Made by a program: the position numbers and the translations under genes. The notes beneath the pieces are model-generated. The model was not told where the DNA came from, searched no databases, and worked only from the letters and a program-made list of their open reading frames with translations. From contig NZ_CP109583.1 in NCBI RefSeq assembly GCF_036250755.1, positions 3,038,001 through 3,102,000 on the forward strand: a stretch of DNA of 64,000 bases, in the 5' to 3' direction. The DNA comes from Streptomyces uncialis (GTDB taxonomy: Bacteria > Actinomycetota > Actinomycetes > Streptomycetales > Streptomycetaceae). Of this stretch, positions 17,770 through 25,260 are shown in pieces; position 1 is the stretch's first letter, and each line of letters opens with the position of its first letter.

Positions 17770-17797
17770 TCACCCCGAGGGGTGATCCCCGGGGTGA
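17770..17797. promoter_or_regulatory. double GC palindrome in a roughly 300-base gap
   Basis: The 17625-17926 gap holds no gene. TCACCCC-GA-GGGGTGA at 17770-17785 is a perfect inverted repeat, directly followed by CCCCGGGGTGA. It sits next to an A+T-rich stretch (ATATCGAATT), so it could be an operator or promoter-proximal element for the minus-strand STAS gene, or a terminator for neither neighbour. Role uncertain. Confidence 0.35.
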
Positions 17798-17926
17798 CGG
17801 AACATCAATGCGGAGCCGGGGGGAAGGACGGCCGCCCGGTGTCCGTCCCCCCGCTCCTGGGCGTGCGCCCGGCACCCTCGCGGTGCTTGATCCGGTGCCG
17901 TGCGGGCGCGCTCGCCGTGGATTCGC

Positions 17927-18775
17927 TCAGTGCTTGTAGAACCCCTGCCCGCTCTTGCGTCCGATGTCACCGGCGTCAACCATCCGGCGCATCAGCTCGG
18001 GCGGGGCGAACTTCTCGTCCTGGGACTCGGTGTAGATGTTCTCGGTGGCGTGCAGCAGGATGTCGACGCCGGTGAGGTCGGCGGTCGCGAGGGGTCCCAT
18101 CGCGTGGCCGAAGCCCAGCTTGCAGGCGAGGTCGATGTCCTCGGCGCTGGCCACCCCCGACTCGTACAGCTTCGCGGCCTCGACCACGAGGGCGGAGATG
18201 AGCCGGGTGGTGACGAAGCCCGCGACGTCGCGGTTGACGACGACACAGGTCTTGCCGACGGATTCGGCGAACTCCCGGGCGGTGGCCAGGGTCGCGTCAC
18301 TGGTCTTGTAGCCGCGCACCAGTTCGCACAGCTGCATCATCGGGACGGGCGAGAAGAAGTGCGTGCCGACGACCCGTTCGGGGTGTTCGGTGGCCGCGGC
18401 GATCTTGGTGATGGGGATCGCGGAGGTGTTGGAGGCGAGCACGGTCCCGTCGCCGACGATTCCGTCGAGGGCGCGGAAGATCTCGTGCTTGACCTCCAGC
18501 TTCTCGAAGACGGCCTCGACGACGATATCGGCGTCGGCCACCGCGTCGAGGTCGGTGGTGGCGGTGATCCGGGCGAGCGCGGCCTCGGCGTCGGCGGGGT
18601 CCAGCCTGCCCTTGGCGACGAACCGGTCGTACGAGGACCTGATGCCGTCGGTGCCCCGGGTCAGCGCCCCGTCGGTGACATCACGCAGGACGACGTCCCA
18701 GCCTGCCTGGGCGGATACCTGCGCGATTCCGGAACCCATGAGTCCGGCTCCGATGACGGCGAGCTTCCGTGCCAC
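17927..18775 (-). CDS. 3-hydroxybutyryl-CoA dehydrogenase
   Basis: This 282-residue enzyme starts with the Rossmann motif GAGLMGSGIAQV (NAD-binding), then the catalytic region SNTSAIPITKIA and the conserved HFFSPVPMMQLCELVRG containing the active-site histidine. The C-terminal half is the helical dimerisation domain ending GRKSGQGFYKH. It oxidises or reduces 3-hydroxybutyryl-CoA in fatty-acid/butyrate metabolism and polyketide precursor supply. The start is GTG at 18775. Immediately upstream lies TTTCAAC (18777) with an inverted GTTGAA at 18802, which may be a regulatory dyad. A TetR gene lies upstream in the same direction. Confidence 0.92.
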   Translation of the reverse strand: MARKLAVIGAGLMGSGIAQVSAQAGWDVVLRDVTDGALTRGTDGIRSSYDRFVAKGRLDPADAEAALARITATTDLDAVADADIVVEAVFEKLEVKHEIFRALDGIVGDGTVLASNTSAIPITKIAAATEHPERVVGTHFFSPVPMMQLCELVRGYKTSDATLATAREFAESVGKTCVVVNRDVAGFVTTRLISALVVEAAKLYESGVASAEDIDLACKLGFGHAMGPLATADLTGVDILLHATENIYTESQDEKFAPPELMRRMVDAGDIGRKSGQGFYKH

Positions 18776-18939
18776 GTTTCAACCCCTAACCCGCTGTTTA
18801 CGTTGAAGTTTCCCGTACCTGTGGCGGACCCTAGCGTCAGTGAAGGCCCAAGTGACGGCGAAGAGATGCGCGTCACGTCTCACATGACGGACATCACACC
18901 ACCACCGCCGCCCGTACGGAGCAGCGGCGGCGGACGGGG

Positions 18940-19677
18940 TCATCCCCGGGCGCGTACGGCGTAGTTGAGGACCCGTTCGCCGAGCAGTTCCGTGATGTCG
19001 TCCAGGGCGTCGAGCGCCTCCCGGGACACGGCCTCGGGGGTGCGGCCCTCGATCAGTCCGCAGCGGATGACACCCATGACCGTCCGGTGCGCCCAGTCGA
19101 TCTGACCGGCGACCAGGCTGGGCAGCCGGTCGCCGGGCGCGGCCCCGGTCTCCTCGCGCAGCGCCCGGTCCAGGTTCACGAGCACCTCCTGGTCGAGCTC
19201 CTGGAGCCGGGAGCGCAGTCCCGCGGCGTCCTCCACGACGACGAGGAAGCGGTCGTATCCCGTCATCAGCCCGACCCGGGGCGACACCGCCTCGATCTCG
19301 GCGTGCAGTTCGCGCAGGACGGCCCGCGCGGCGGACTCGCCCGGGGCCCGGCCGCGCACCCAGCCGGCGAGCCGGTCGGCCACCGAGGACGCCCGGTCGA
19401 GGAACAGGTCCTCCTTGGCCGGGAAGTAGTTGTAGACCGTGTTGACGGAGACCTCGGCGGCGTCCGCGATCTCGGCGACGGTCACCGCGTCGAACCCGCG
19501 TTCCAGGAACATCCCGGTGGCCAGGTCGGAGATGTGCTGCCGGGTCCGGCGCTTCTTGCGCTCCCGGAGCCCTTCGCGGGCCTCCGGCCCACCGGCGCTC
19601 CCGCCGCGCCCGGTCGCGGGCGCCGCGCCCCGCGTCCGGTCCTCGCCGTGTGTGCGGTCCGCTGCCCCTTCGCCCAT
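18940..19677 (-). CDS. TetR family transcriptional regulator
   Basis: This 245-residue regulator has an N-terminal tail of about 35 residues rich in Gly, Arg and Ala. A TetR helix-turn-helix follows, with RQHISDLATGMFLERGFDAVTVAEIADAAEVSVNTVYNYFPAKEDL split over the usual positions. The C-terminal ligand domain is all-helical. It is divergent from the ABC exporter at 19833-21454, a common arrangement in which the TetR protein represses the exporter until a ligand binds. A candidate operator lies at 19799-19810 between the two genes. The ligand is unknown. Confidence 0.88.
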   Translation of the reverse strand: MGEGAADRTHGEDRTRGAAPATGRGGSAGGPEAREGLRERKKRRTRQHISDLATGMFLERGFDAVTVAEIADAAEVSVNTVYNYFPAKEDLFLDRASSVADRLAGWVRGRAPGESAARAVLRELHAEIEAVSPRVGLMTGYDRFLVVVEDAAGLRSRLQELDQEVLVNLDRALREETGAAPGDRLPSLVAGQIDWAHRTVMGVIRCGLIEGRTPEAVSREALDALDDITELLGERVLNYAVRARG

Positions 19678-19798
19678 GGCAGCAGCCTAACCGCCCTGGT
19701 GGGCGCCCGGATCGGTGCCGTCGGCGGGGAGTCGGAAGGGGTGCCGGAGGGCTGTGCGGGGCGGTCGGCACGGGGCCATGGGGTATTTTTGGAGTCAT

Positions 19799-19810
19799 TG
19801 CAAATTTTCA
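19799..19810. promoter_or_regulatory. candidate TetR operator
   Basis: The 12-base TGCAAATTTTCA matches its reverse complement at 10 of 12 positions (TGnAAATTTnCA). It stands out as A+T-rich within a GC-rich gap, 22 bases before the exporter ATG and between the divergent TetR gene and the ABC operon. This is the expected place for the regulator to bind; no binding data are available. Confidence 0.45.
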
Positions 19811-19832
19811 GCGGCTCTGTTTTTCTGGGGGC

Positions 19833-20615
19833 ATGGCAGTCATCACGGTGTCCGGCCTCGCCCGGACCTTCCGCACGCCCCAAGGCCCCGTCGAAGCGGT
19901 CCGGGGCATCGATCTGCGGGTCGGCCGGGGCGAGATCCTCGCTCTGCTCGGCCCCAACGGCGCGGGCAAGACCACGACCCTGCGCATGCTCACCACCCTG
20001 CTGCGGCCCACCGCCGGCAGCGCCACGGTCGCGGGCCACGACCTCGTCACCGACCCGGCCGGGGTCCGCGCCCGCTGCGGCTATGTCGCCCAGTCGAGCG
20101 GCCTGGACCCAACGCTGACCGGCCGCGAGGAACTGGTGACCCAGGGGCGGCTCCACCGGCTCGGCAGGGCCGAGGCGAGCGCGCGGGCCGGGGAACTGGC
20201 CGGGCTCCTCGGGCTGGACGGGCTCCTCGACCGCCCCACGGCCGCCCTGTCCGGCGGCCGGCGCCGCCGCCTCGACCTCGCGATGGGGCTCACCCACCGC
20301 CCCGAGGTGCTGTTCCTCGACGAACCGACCACCGGGCTCGACCCGGCGGGGCGCGCCGATCTGTGGGAACTGGTCCGCCGGGTCCGCGACGACCACGGCA
20401 CGACGGTCGTGCTCAGCACCCACCATCTCGACGAGGCCGACGAACTCGCCGACCGGCTGGTGGTCATCGACCAGGGCGCGGTCGTCGCCGACGGCACCCC
20501 GGGCGCGCTGCGGCTGGCCCACACCGGGTCGCTCGACTCCTCGCTCCAGGACACCTACCTCGCGATCACCGGACGCGGCCCGCTCACCCCGGACCCGGCA
20601 CCCGTCGCCGTATGA
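19833..20615 (+). CDS. ABC transporter ATP-binding protein, DrrA-like
   Basis: This 260-residue ATPase has Walker A GPNGAGKTTT, Q-loop GYVAQSSGLDPTLTG, a signature read as LSGGRRRRLDLAM, Walker B VLFLDEPTTGLDP and H-loop STHHLDEADEL. These match the daunorubicin-resistance type (DrrA) of multidrug ATPases. The ATG follows CTGGGGGC. It forms an operon with the permease downstream, and both are probably controlled by the divergent TetR protein. The natural substrate is unknown. Confidence 0.9.
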   Translation: MAVITVSGLARTFRTPQGPVEAVRGIDLRVGRGEILALLGPNGAGKTTTLRMLTTLLRPTAGSATVAGHDLVTDPAGVRARCGYVAQSSGLDPTLTGREELVTQGRLHRLGRAEASARAGELAGLLGLDGLLDRPTAALSGGRRRRLDLAMGLTHRPEVLFLDEPTTGLDPAGRADLWELVRRVRDDHGTTVVLSTHHLDEADELADRLVVIDQGAVVADGTPGALRLAHTGSLDSSLQDTYLAITGRGPLTPDPAPVAV

Positions 20616-20698
20616 CCGCGCCGCACTCCCCCGCCCCCGCACGCCGCCGCCGCACCCGTAGCCGTCCCCGTCGCCGTCCCTGTTACCGAGGAGCCCCC

Positions 20699-21454
20699 GT
20701 GCCCGCCCTGCTCTCCGACACCGCGCTGATCTTCGGGCGGTACGCCCGCAAGACGCTGCGCTCCCGGTTCCAGATGCTGTTCGGCATGCTGATGCCGCTG
20801 CTGTACCTCGTCCTCTTCGGCCCGCTGCTGACGCGGCTGCCGCTGGACAGCGACCGTTCCTCCTGGCAGGTGCTCGCCCCGGGACTGCTGCTCCAGCTCG
20901 CGCTGTTCGGGGCGTCCTTCGCCGGGTTCGCGATCATCGTGGAGAAGGGGCAGGGAGTGGTGGACCGGATGCGGGCGACCCCGGTCAGCAGGCTCGCGCT
21001 GCTCCTCGGCCGGGTGCTCCTGGACGCAGCCCTCCTCACCTTCCAGGCGGTGCTGCTGATCGCCGCCGCCCTGGTGATGGGGCTGCGCGCGCCGGTGGCG
21101 GGGCTGCTCGTCGGATTCGCGTTCGTGGCGGTGCTGACGGTCGCGCTCAGCTCGCTGTCGTACACCCTGGCGATGCGGCTGTCCGTGCCGCACGCTTTCG
21201 GGGCCACCGTCAACGCCGTGACACTGCCGACGATGCTGTTGTCCGGGCTGATGCTCCCCATGACCCTCGCCCCGGGCTGGCTCGACACGCTCTCCCGGTT
21301 CGCACCGCTGCGCCATCCGGTGGACGCCGTACGCGACGCGTTCGCGGGCCGGTACGCCACCACGCCCATGCTGTACGGGGTGCTGGTCGCCGTCGGGCTC
21401 ATGGCCCTGGCAGTGACGGTCGGCACACGGGCCTTCCGGGCGGACCGCGCGTAA
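20699..21454 (+). CDS. ABC-2 type permease, DrrB-like
   Basis: This membrane protein of about 251 residues has six hydrophobic segments and the DrrB-type core LAPGLLLQLALFGASFAGFAII, followed by GVVDRMRATPVSRLALLLGRVL. GTG 20699 is preceded by a strong GAGGAG at good spacing, so I prefer it. An ATG at 20612 overlapping the ATPase stop would add 29 residues that are almost all Arg and Pro, unlike a membrane protein N-terminus, although translational coupling from there cannot be excluded. It partners the ATPase for drug-type export. Confidence 0.85.
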   Translation: MPALLSDTALIFGRYARKTLRSRFQMLFGMLMPLLYLVLFGPLLTRLPLDSDRSSWQVLAPGLLLQLALFGASFAGFAIIVEKGQGVVDRMRATPVSRLALLLGRVLLDAALLTFQAVLLIAAALVMGLRAPVAGLLVGFAFVAVLTVALSSLSYTLAMRLSVPHAFGATVNAVTLPTMLLSGLMLPMTLAPGWLDTLSRFAPLRHPVDAVRDAFAGRYATTPMLYGVLVAVGLMALAVTVGTRAFRADRA

Positions 21455-21467
21455 CTACGCTGGGGTC

Positions 21468-22040
21468 ATGGTCAATCTGACGCGCATCTACACCAGGACC
21501 GGGGACAAGGGCACCACCCACCTCGGCGACATGAGCCGCACCGCCAAGACGGATCTGCGGATCTCGGCGTACGCGGACACCAACGAGGCCAACGCCGTGC
21601 TCGGTACCGCCATCGCGCTCGGTGACCTCGCGCAGGACGTCGTCGCGGTGCTGACCCGGGTGCAGAACGATCTCTTCGACGTGGGGGCCGATCTGTCCAC
21701 CCCGGTGGTCGAGGAGCCCAAGTACCCGCCGCTGCGGGTGGAGCAGTTCTATGTGGACCGGCTGGAGGCGGACTGCGACCTGTTCAACGACCGGCTGGAG
21801 AAACTGCGGAGCTTCATCCTGCCCGGCGGGACCCCCGGGGCGGCCCTGCTGCACCAGGCGTGCACGGTCGTGCGGCGGGCGGAGCGGTCCACCTGGGCGG
21901 CGCTGGAGGTGCACGGCGAGACGATGAACCCGCTGACCGCCACCTATCTGAACCGGCTCTCGGACCTGCTGTTCATCCTGGCCCGGGTCGCCAACGAGTC
22001 GCGCGGGGACGTGCTGTGGGTGCCGGGGGGCGAGCGGTAG
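21468..22040 (+). CDS. cob(I)alamin adenosyltransferase, PduO type
   Basis: This 190-residue protein has the PduO signature at its start: TRIYTRTGDKGTTHLGDMSR, which binds ATP. The later RRAERSTWAAL and LNRLSDLLFILAR segments form the four-helix bundle and active site. It transfers the adenosyl group from ATP to cob(I)alamin, giving adenosylcobalamin. That coenzyme is needed by methylmalonyl-CoA mutase, which acts with the epimerase (mce) encoded at the window start. It begins 13 bases after the exporter permease stop but is probably functionally unrelated to it. Confidence 0.93.
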   Translation: MVNLTRIYTRTGDKGTTHLGDMSRTAKTDLRISAYADTNEANAVLGTAIALGDLAQDVVAVLTRVQNDLFDVGADLSTPVVEEPKYPPLRVEQFYVDRLEADCDLFNDRLEKLRSFILPGGTPGAALLHQACTVVRRAERSTWAALEVHGETMNPLTATYLNRLSDLLFILARVANESRGDVLWVPGGER

Positions 22041-22080
22041 CCGTTGCCGGGGGCCGGGCGGCGGCCCTCGCCGCGGTCGC

Positions 22081-22662
22081 TCAGCCGGAGGTGCGGGAGG
22101 ACTCGCGGTCGGGGGACGGCGGCGGGTCCACGGGGGCTTTTTTCGGCCAGATCGCGTAGCAGAGGGCGACCAGGCCGTGGATGCCCACCACCCGCAGCGC
22201 GGTGAACTGCCATCCCCGCAGGGACGACACATCGCCGCCGTCGCCCACGTACCAGATCGCGGCCTGGAGGAGTCCGCAGGCCACGGCCGCCGCGACCACG
22301 GTACGGCCCCACATCACGCCCTCGTGCCGGGCGCGTGCCGCCCCGTACTTCGGCGGCTTCGGCGGCGGCGGTCCGCCCGCGAACCGGTGCTGGAAGTGCC
22401 CGTCGATCCACTTGATCGTGTAGTGCCCGTAGCCGACGGTGTAGCCGATGTAGACGGCGGCCAGCCCGTGCTTCCAGTCCGGTGCCGCGCCGTTCCTGAG
22501 GTCGGTCGCGGTGACCACCAGCAGCACCACCTCCAGCACCGGCTCGCACAAAAGCACCGCCGCCCCGGCCCGGGGCATCCTCGCCAGGTACCGCAGGGAC
22601 AGCCCCAGGGCCAGCAGCACCCAGAAGCCCACCTCGCAGACGATGATCAGTGTGACGATCAC
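22081..22662 (-). CDS. conserved membrane protein of unknown function
   Basis: This 193-residue protein has four likely membrane helices: VTLIIVCEVGFWVLLALG at the start, then segments around residues 40, 110 and 145. A central loop carries GYTVGYGHYTIKWIDGHFQHRF and a Pro-rich stretch. I chose GTG 22662 because GGGAGGAG lies just upstream. The longer frame to 22794 would run through a simple tandem repeat and is unlikely to be translated. No recognised family; the gene is divergent from chiS. Confidence 0.72.
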   Translation of the reverse strand: MIVTLIIVCEVGFWVLLALGLSLRYLARMPRAGAAVLLCEPVLEVVLLVVTATDLRNGAAPDWKHGLAAVYIGYTVGYGHYTIKWIDGHFQHRFAGGPPPPKPPKYGAARARHEGVMWGRTVVAAAVACGLLQAAIWYVGDGGDVSSLRGWQFTALRVVGIHGLVALCYAIWPKKAPVDPPPSPDRESSRTSG

Positions 22663-22698
22663 GCTGTGCTCCTCCCGTTCGGCCCCGCCGGCTCCCCG

Positions 22699-22733
22699 CC
22701 ACCCGCCACCCGCCACCCGCCACCCGCCACCGC
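22699..22733. repeat. 7-bp tandem repeat (CACCCGC)n
   Basis: About four to five copies of a seven-base CACCCGC unit stand head to tail in the gap between the divergent membrane-protein gene and chiS. Such arrays can change copy number by slippage, which would alter promoter spacing here. No gene lies in the gap. Confidence 0.65.
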
Positions 22734-22872
22734 TACCAGACTTCCGCACCCGGGGGCCCGGCACGTCGTCACCGACGACGAACCGTGACTGCACCCTTGG
22801 ATGTACCGGACGCGGGAACCGGTCCGCCCGCGCGTCGACGCGGCCCGGACACGGAGCGTGTTGGATGGACGT

Positions 22873-24168
22873 ATGCCGTCCTCATCCCCTCCGCCCCCCG
22901 GGGACACCGCGCGCCCGGCGGCCGAGGCCACCGCCGTCCGGCCTCGCCGCCGGCCGCGGGACATCGGGCTGCTGCCGCACCACGTCGACCGGCTGATCGC
23001 GGCCGTCGGTCTGGGCGGCGGCACCGCCATGTGGGCCATCGGCCTCCACACCCAGAACCAGCGGCCCCTCGACGGCGCCTGGGTCCTGCTGCCGCTCGCC
23101 GTGATGGCGGGCACGGAGCTCCTGCGCAGGACCCGTCCCCGGATCGCCCTGCCGGTCGCGACCCTCGCCCTGGTCGCCGACCAGTTCACCCAGGGCAGTC
23201 TGGCGACGCTGGTGATGTTCACGGACATCGTCTACGCGGCCGTGCTGTACGGGCCGCCCGTCGACGCCCGGCGCATCCCGGTGACCACGGGGCTGCTCTC
23301 CCTGGCCGTCACCATCGGGTTCCTGGCGTGGTTCCGGCGGCCCGAGGCGGTCCTGATCGGGGTGGTCACGGCCCTGCTGTCGTTCGCCCCGGCGGCCACC
23401 GGTGTCCTGGTCCGCACCCATCGCGACACCGCGGACACCGAACGGCTGCGGGCCGAGCAGACCGCGCTGCTCGCCGAGATGGACCGGGTGCAGGCCGTCG
23501 CCGCCGAACGTGCCCGGATGGCCCGTGAACTGCACGACATGGTCGCCAACCATCTGTCCGCGATCGCCATCCACTCGACGGCCGCGCTGTCCCTCGACGA
23601 CCCCCGCACCACCCAGACCGCGCTCGAGGTGATCCGCGAGAACAGCGTGCAGGGACTCGCCGAGATGCGGCGCCTGATCGGGATCCTGCGCGACTCCTCC
23701 GAGGACCGCGAACCCGCCGTCGCCCCCACCCTCGACGGACTGGCCGCACTGGCCGCCGGAGCACGCGTCAACGGGCTGGACGTGGCACTGGAGGACACCC
23801 GGGCGGAGGGTTCGGGCAAACTGCCCGCGCCCGTGGAGCTCGCCGCGTACCGGATCGTCCAAGAATCACTCACCAACGCCCTCAAGCACGCCTCTCCCGG
23901 CCTGGTGACGGTCCGGCTGACCCAGGACACCACCACCCTGTCCGTGCGGGTGACGAGCCCGTACGGGCACCGGGACGGGCCACGGGCGCCGGGCTCGGGG
24001 GCCGGACTGATCGGGATGCGGGAGCGGACGGCGCTGCTGCGCGGGACGTTCGAGGCGGCGCCCCGGGCGGCGGACCCGCGTTCGGGGGACAGCGCCGAGG
24101 TCTGGTGCGTGTGCGCCACCCTCCCCATCGACACGGCCGGGAATCCCGGCGAAGGAGTGACAGCGTGA
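22873..24168 (+). CDS. chiS: sensor histidine kinase, ChiS-like
   Basis: This 431-residue kinase has about five membrane helices between residues 40 and 175. A NarX/DesK-type dimerisation segment with the phospho-acceptor H221 in ARELHDMVANHLSAI follows, and then an HATPase domain with YRIVQESLTNALKHA (N-box) and GAGLIGMRER (G-box). It overlaps the response regulator by four bases. The pair directly precedes chiC, as in the S. coelicolor chiS-chiR-chiC locus, where loss of chiS/chiR lowers chitinase C production (established, from memory). The signal is presumably related to chitin breakdown products. ATG 22873 is preferred; 22801 is an upstream alternative. Confidence 0.88.
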   Translation: MPSSSPPPPGDTARPAAEATAVRPRRRPRDIGLLPHHVDRLIAAVGLGGGTAMWAIGLHTQNQRPLDGAWVLLPLAVMAGTELLRRTRPRIALPVATLALVADQFTQGSLATLVMFTDIVYAAVLYGPPVDARRIPVTTGLLSLAVTIGFLAWFRRPEAVLIGVVTALLSFAPAATGVLVRTHRDTADTERLRAEQTALLAEMDRVQAVAAERARMARELHDMVANHLSAIAIHSTAALSLDDPRTTQTALEVIRENSVQGLAEMRRLIGILRDSSEDREPAVAPTLDGLAALAAGARVNGLDVALEDTRAEGSGKLPAPVELAAYRIVQESLTNALKHASPGLVTVRLTQDTTTLSVRVTSPYGHRDGPRAPGSGAGLIGMRERTALLRGTFEAAPRAADPRSGDSAEVWCVCATLPIDTAGNPGEGVTA

Positions 24169-24827
24169 TCCGTGTACTGGTGGCCGAGGACCAGTCCGCC
24201 GTACGGGCCGGACTGGTCCTGATCCTGCGCAGCGCCCCGGACATCGAGGTCGTGGGCGAGGCCGCGGACGGCGAGCGGGCGGTGGAGCTGGCCCGGGAGC
24301 TGCGGCCCGACCTGGTGCTGATGGATGTGCAGATGCCCCGGCTGGACGGGGTGTCGGCGACCCGGCAGGTGGTCGCGGAGTCCCTCGCGGACGTGCTGGT
24401 GCTGACCACCTTCGATCTGGACGAGTACGTGTTCGGGGCGCTGCGCGCGGGCGCCTCGGGCTTCCTCCTCAAGAACACCGAGGCCAGGGATCTGCTGGAG
24501 GCGGTCCGGGCGGTGGGGCGCGGGGAGGGGCTGATCGCGCCCGCGGTGACCCGCCGGCTGATCGCGGAGTTCGCGCGGCCCGGTCGCCCCGCGGCGGGTC
24601 CGGGCACCGATCCGGCGGTGCTGGCGGCACTGGATTCGCTCACTCGGCGTGAGCGTGAGGTCCTCGGGCGCATCGGCGAGGGAATGTCCAACGCGGAGAT
24701 CGCGGTGCGGCTGGAGATGGCCGAGGCGACGGTCAAAACTCATGTGAGCCGGCTGCTGGGGAAGCTGGAACTGCGCAGCCGGGTGCAGGCGGCGGTGCTG
24801 GCACGGGAGTTGGGGCTCACCCCGTAG
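24165..24827 (+). CDS. chiR: NarL-family response regulator, ChiR-like
   Basis: This 220-residue regulator has a receiver domain with the acidic pocket ED near residue 8, the phospho-acceptor D54 in LMDVQMPR, and the conserved lysine in FLLKNTEA. A LuxR-type helix-turn-helix follows: LTRREREVLGRIGEGMSNAEIAVRL, then VKTHVSRLLGKL. The GTG overlaps the chiS stop (GTGA), so both are translated together. It probably activates chiC, whose promoter lies 280 bases downstream. Confidence 0.9.
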   Translation: MIRVLVAEDQSAVRAGLVLILRSAPDIEVVGEAADGERAVELARELRPDLVLMDVQMPRLDGVSATRQVVAESLADVLVLTTFDLDEYVFGALRAGASGFLLKNTEARDLLEAVRAVGRGEGLIAPAVTRRLIAEFARPGRPAAGPGTDPAVLAALDSLTRREREVLGRIGEGMSNAEIAVRLEMAEATVKTHVSRLLGKLELRSRVQAAVLARELGLTP

Positions 24828-25106
24828 ACCCTTGCGGTGTGCCCTCTTTACGGGGTGCGCGAGGTGACGCCCGACACAGGACGACGGGGTCCGGCAGAGA
24901 GAAACCGCAGCTCAGGGGGCCGGTGTCGGGCTGCCGTGAAAGAGCGGCCGCTGGCGGTTCGGCGGCTTCACCGACGGGGCCGAAGGGGCCTGTGGGACAG
25001 TGACGGCGCGGGTGAATGCGGGTCTCACGCCACGGAGGATGAGGCTGGGTCAGCTGTCAACTCCTGGGAACACCGGGTGCCTTGACCAGGGGGAACCACC
25101 CTCCGA

Positions 25107-25148
25107 TGGTCCAGACCTCTTGACCGATGGTCCAGACCTTTCTATTCT
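25107..25148 (+). promoter_or_regulatory. chiC promoter with two DasR/chitinase-type direct repeats
   Basis: Two identical 12-base direct repeats, TGGTCCAGACCT, lie at 25107-25118 and 25128-25139, 21 bases apart. They flank and overlap a promoter made of TTGACC (25120-25125) and TATTCT (25143-25148) with a 17-base spacer. Direct repeats of this type are known in Streptomyces chitinase promoters, mediating chitin induction and glucose repression, and resemble half or whole sites for the GlcNAc-responsive regulator DasR (established). The rest of the 24828-25260 gap shows no gene. Confidence 0.9.
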
Positions 25149-25260
25149 CGCCGCACTGCGGTGAGCGTGTCATGGCCATGAGAGTCGTCACGGCGCGTAC
25201 TCACGGGCGGCGCAGGTTTGGTTCCACCTCCCCACTGGACCTCACCCAAGGAGGCGCAGA

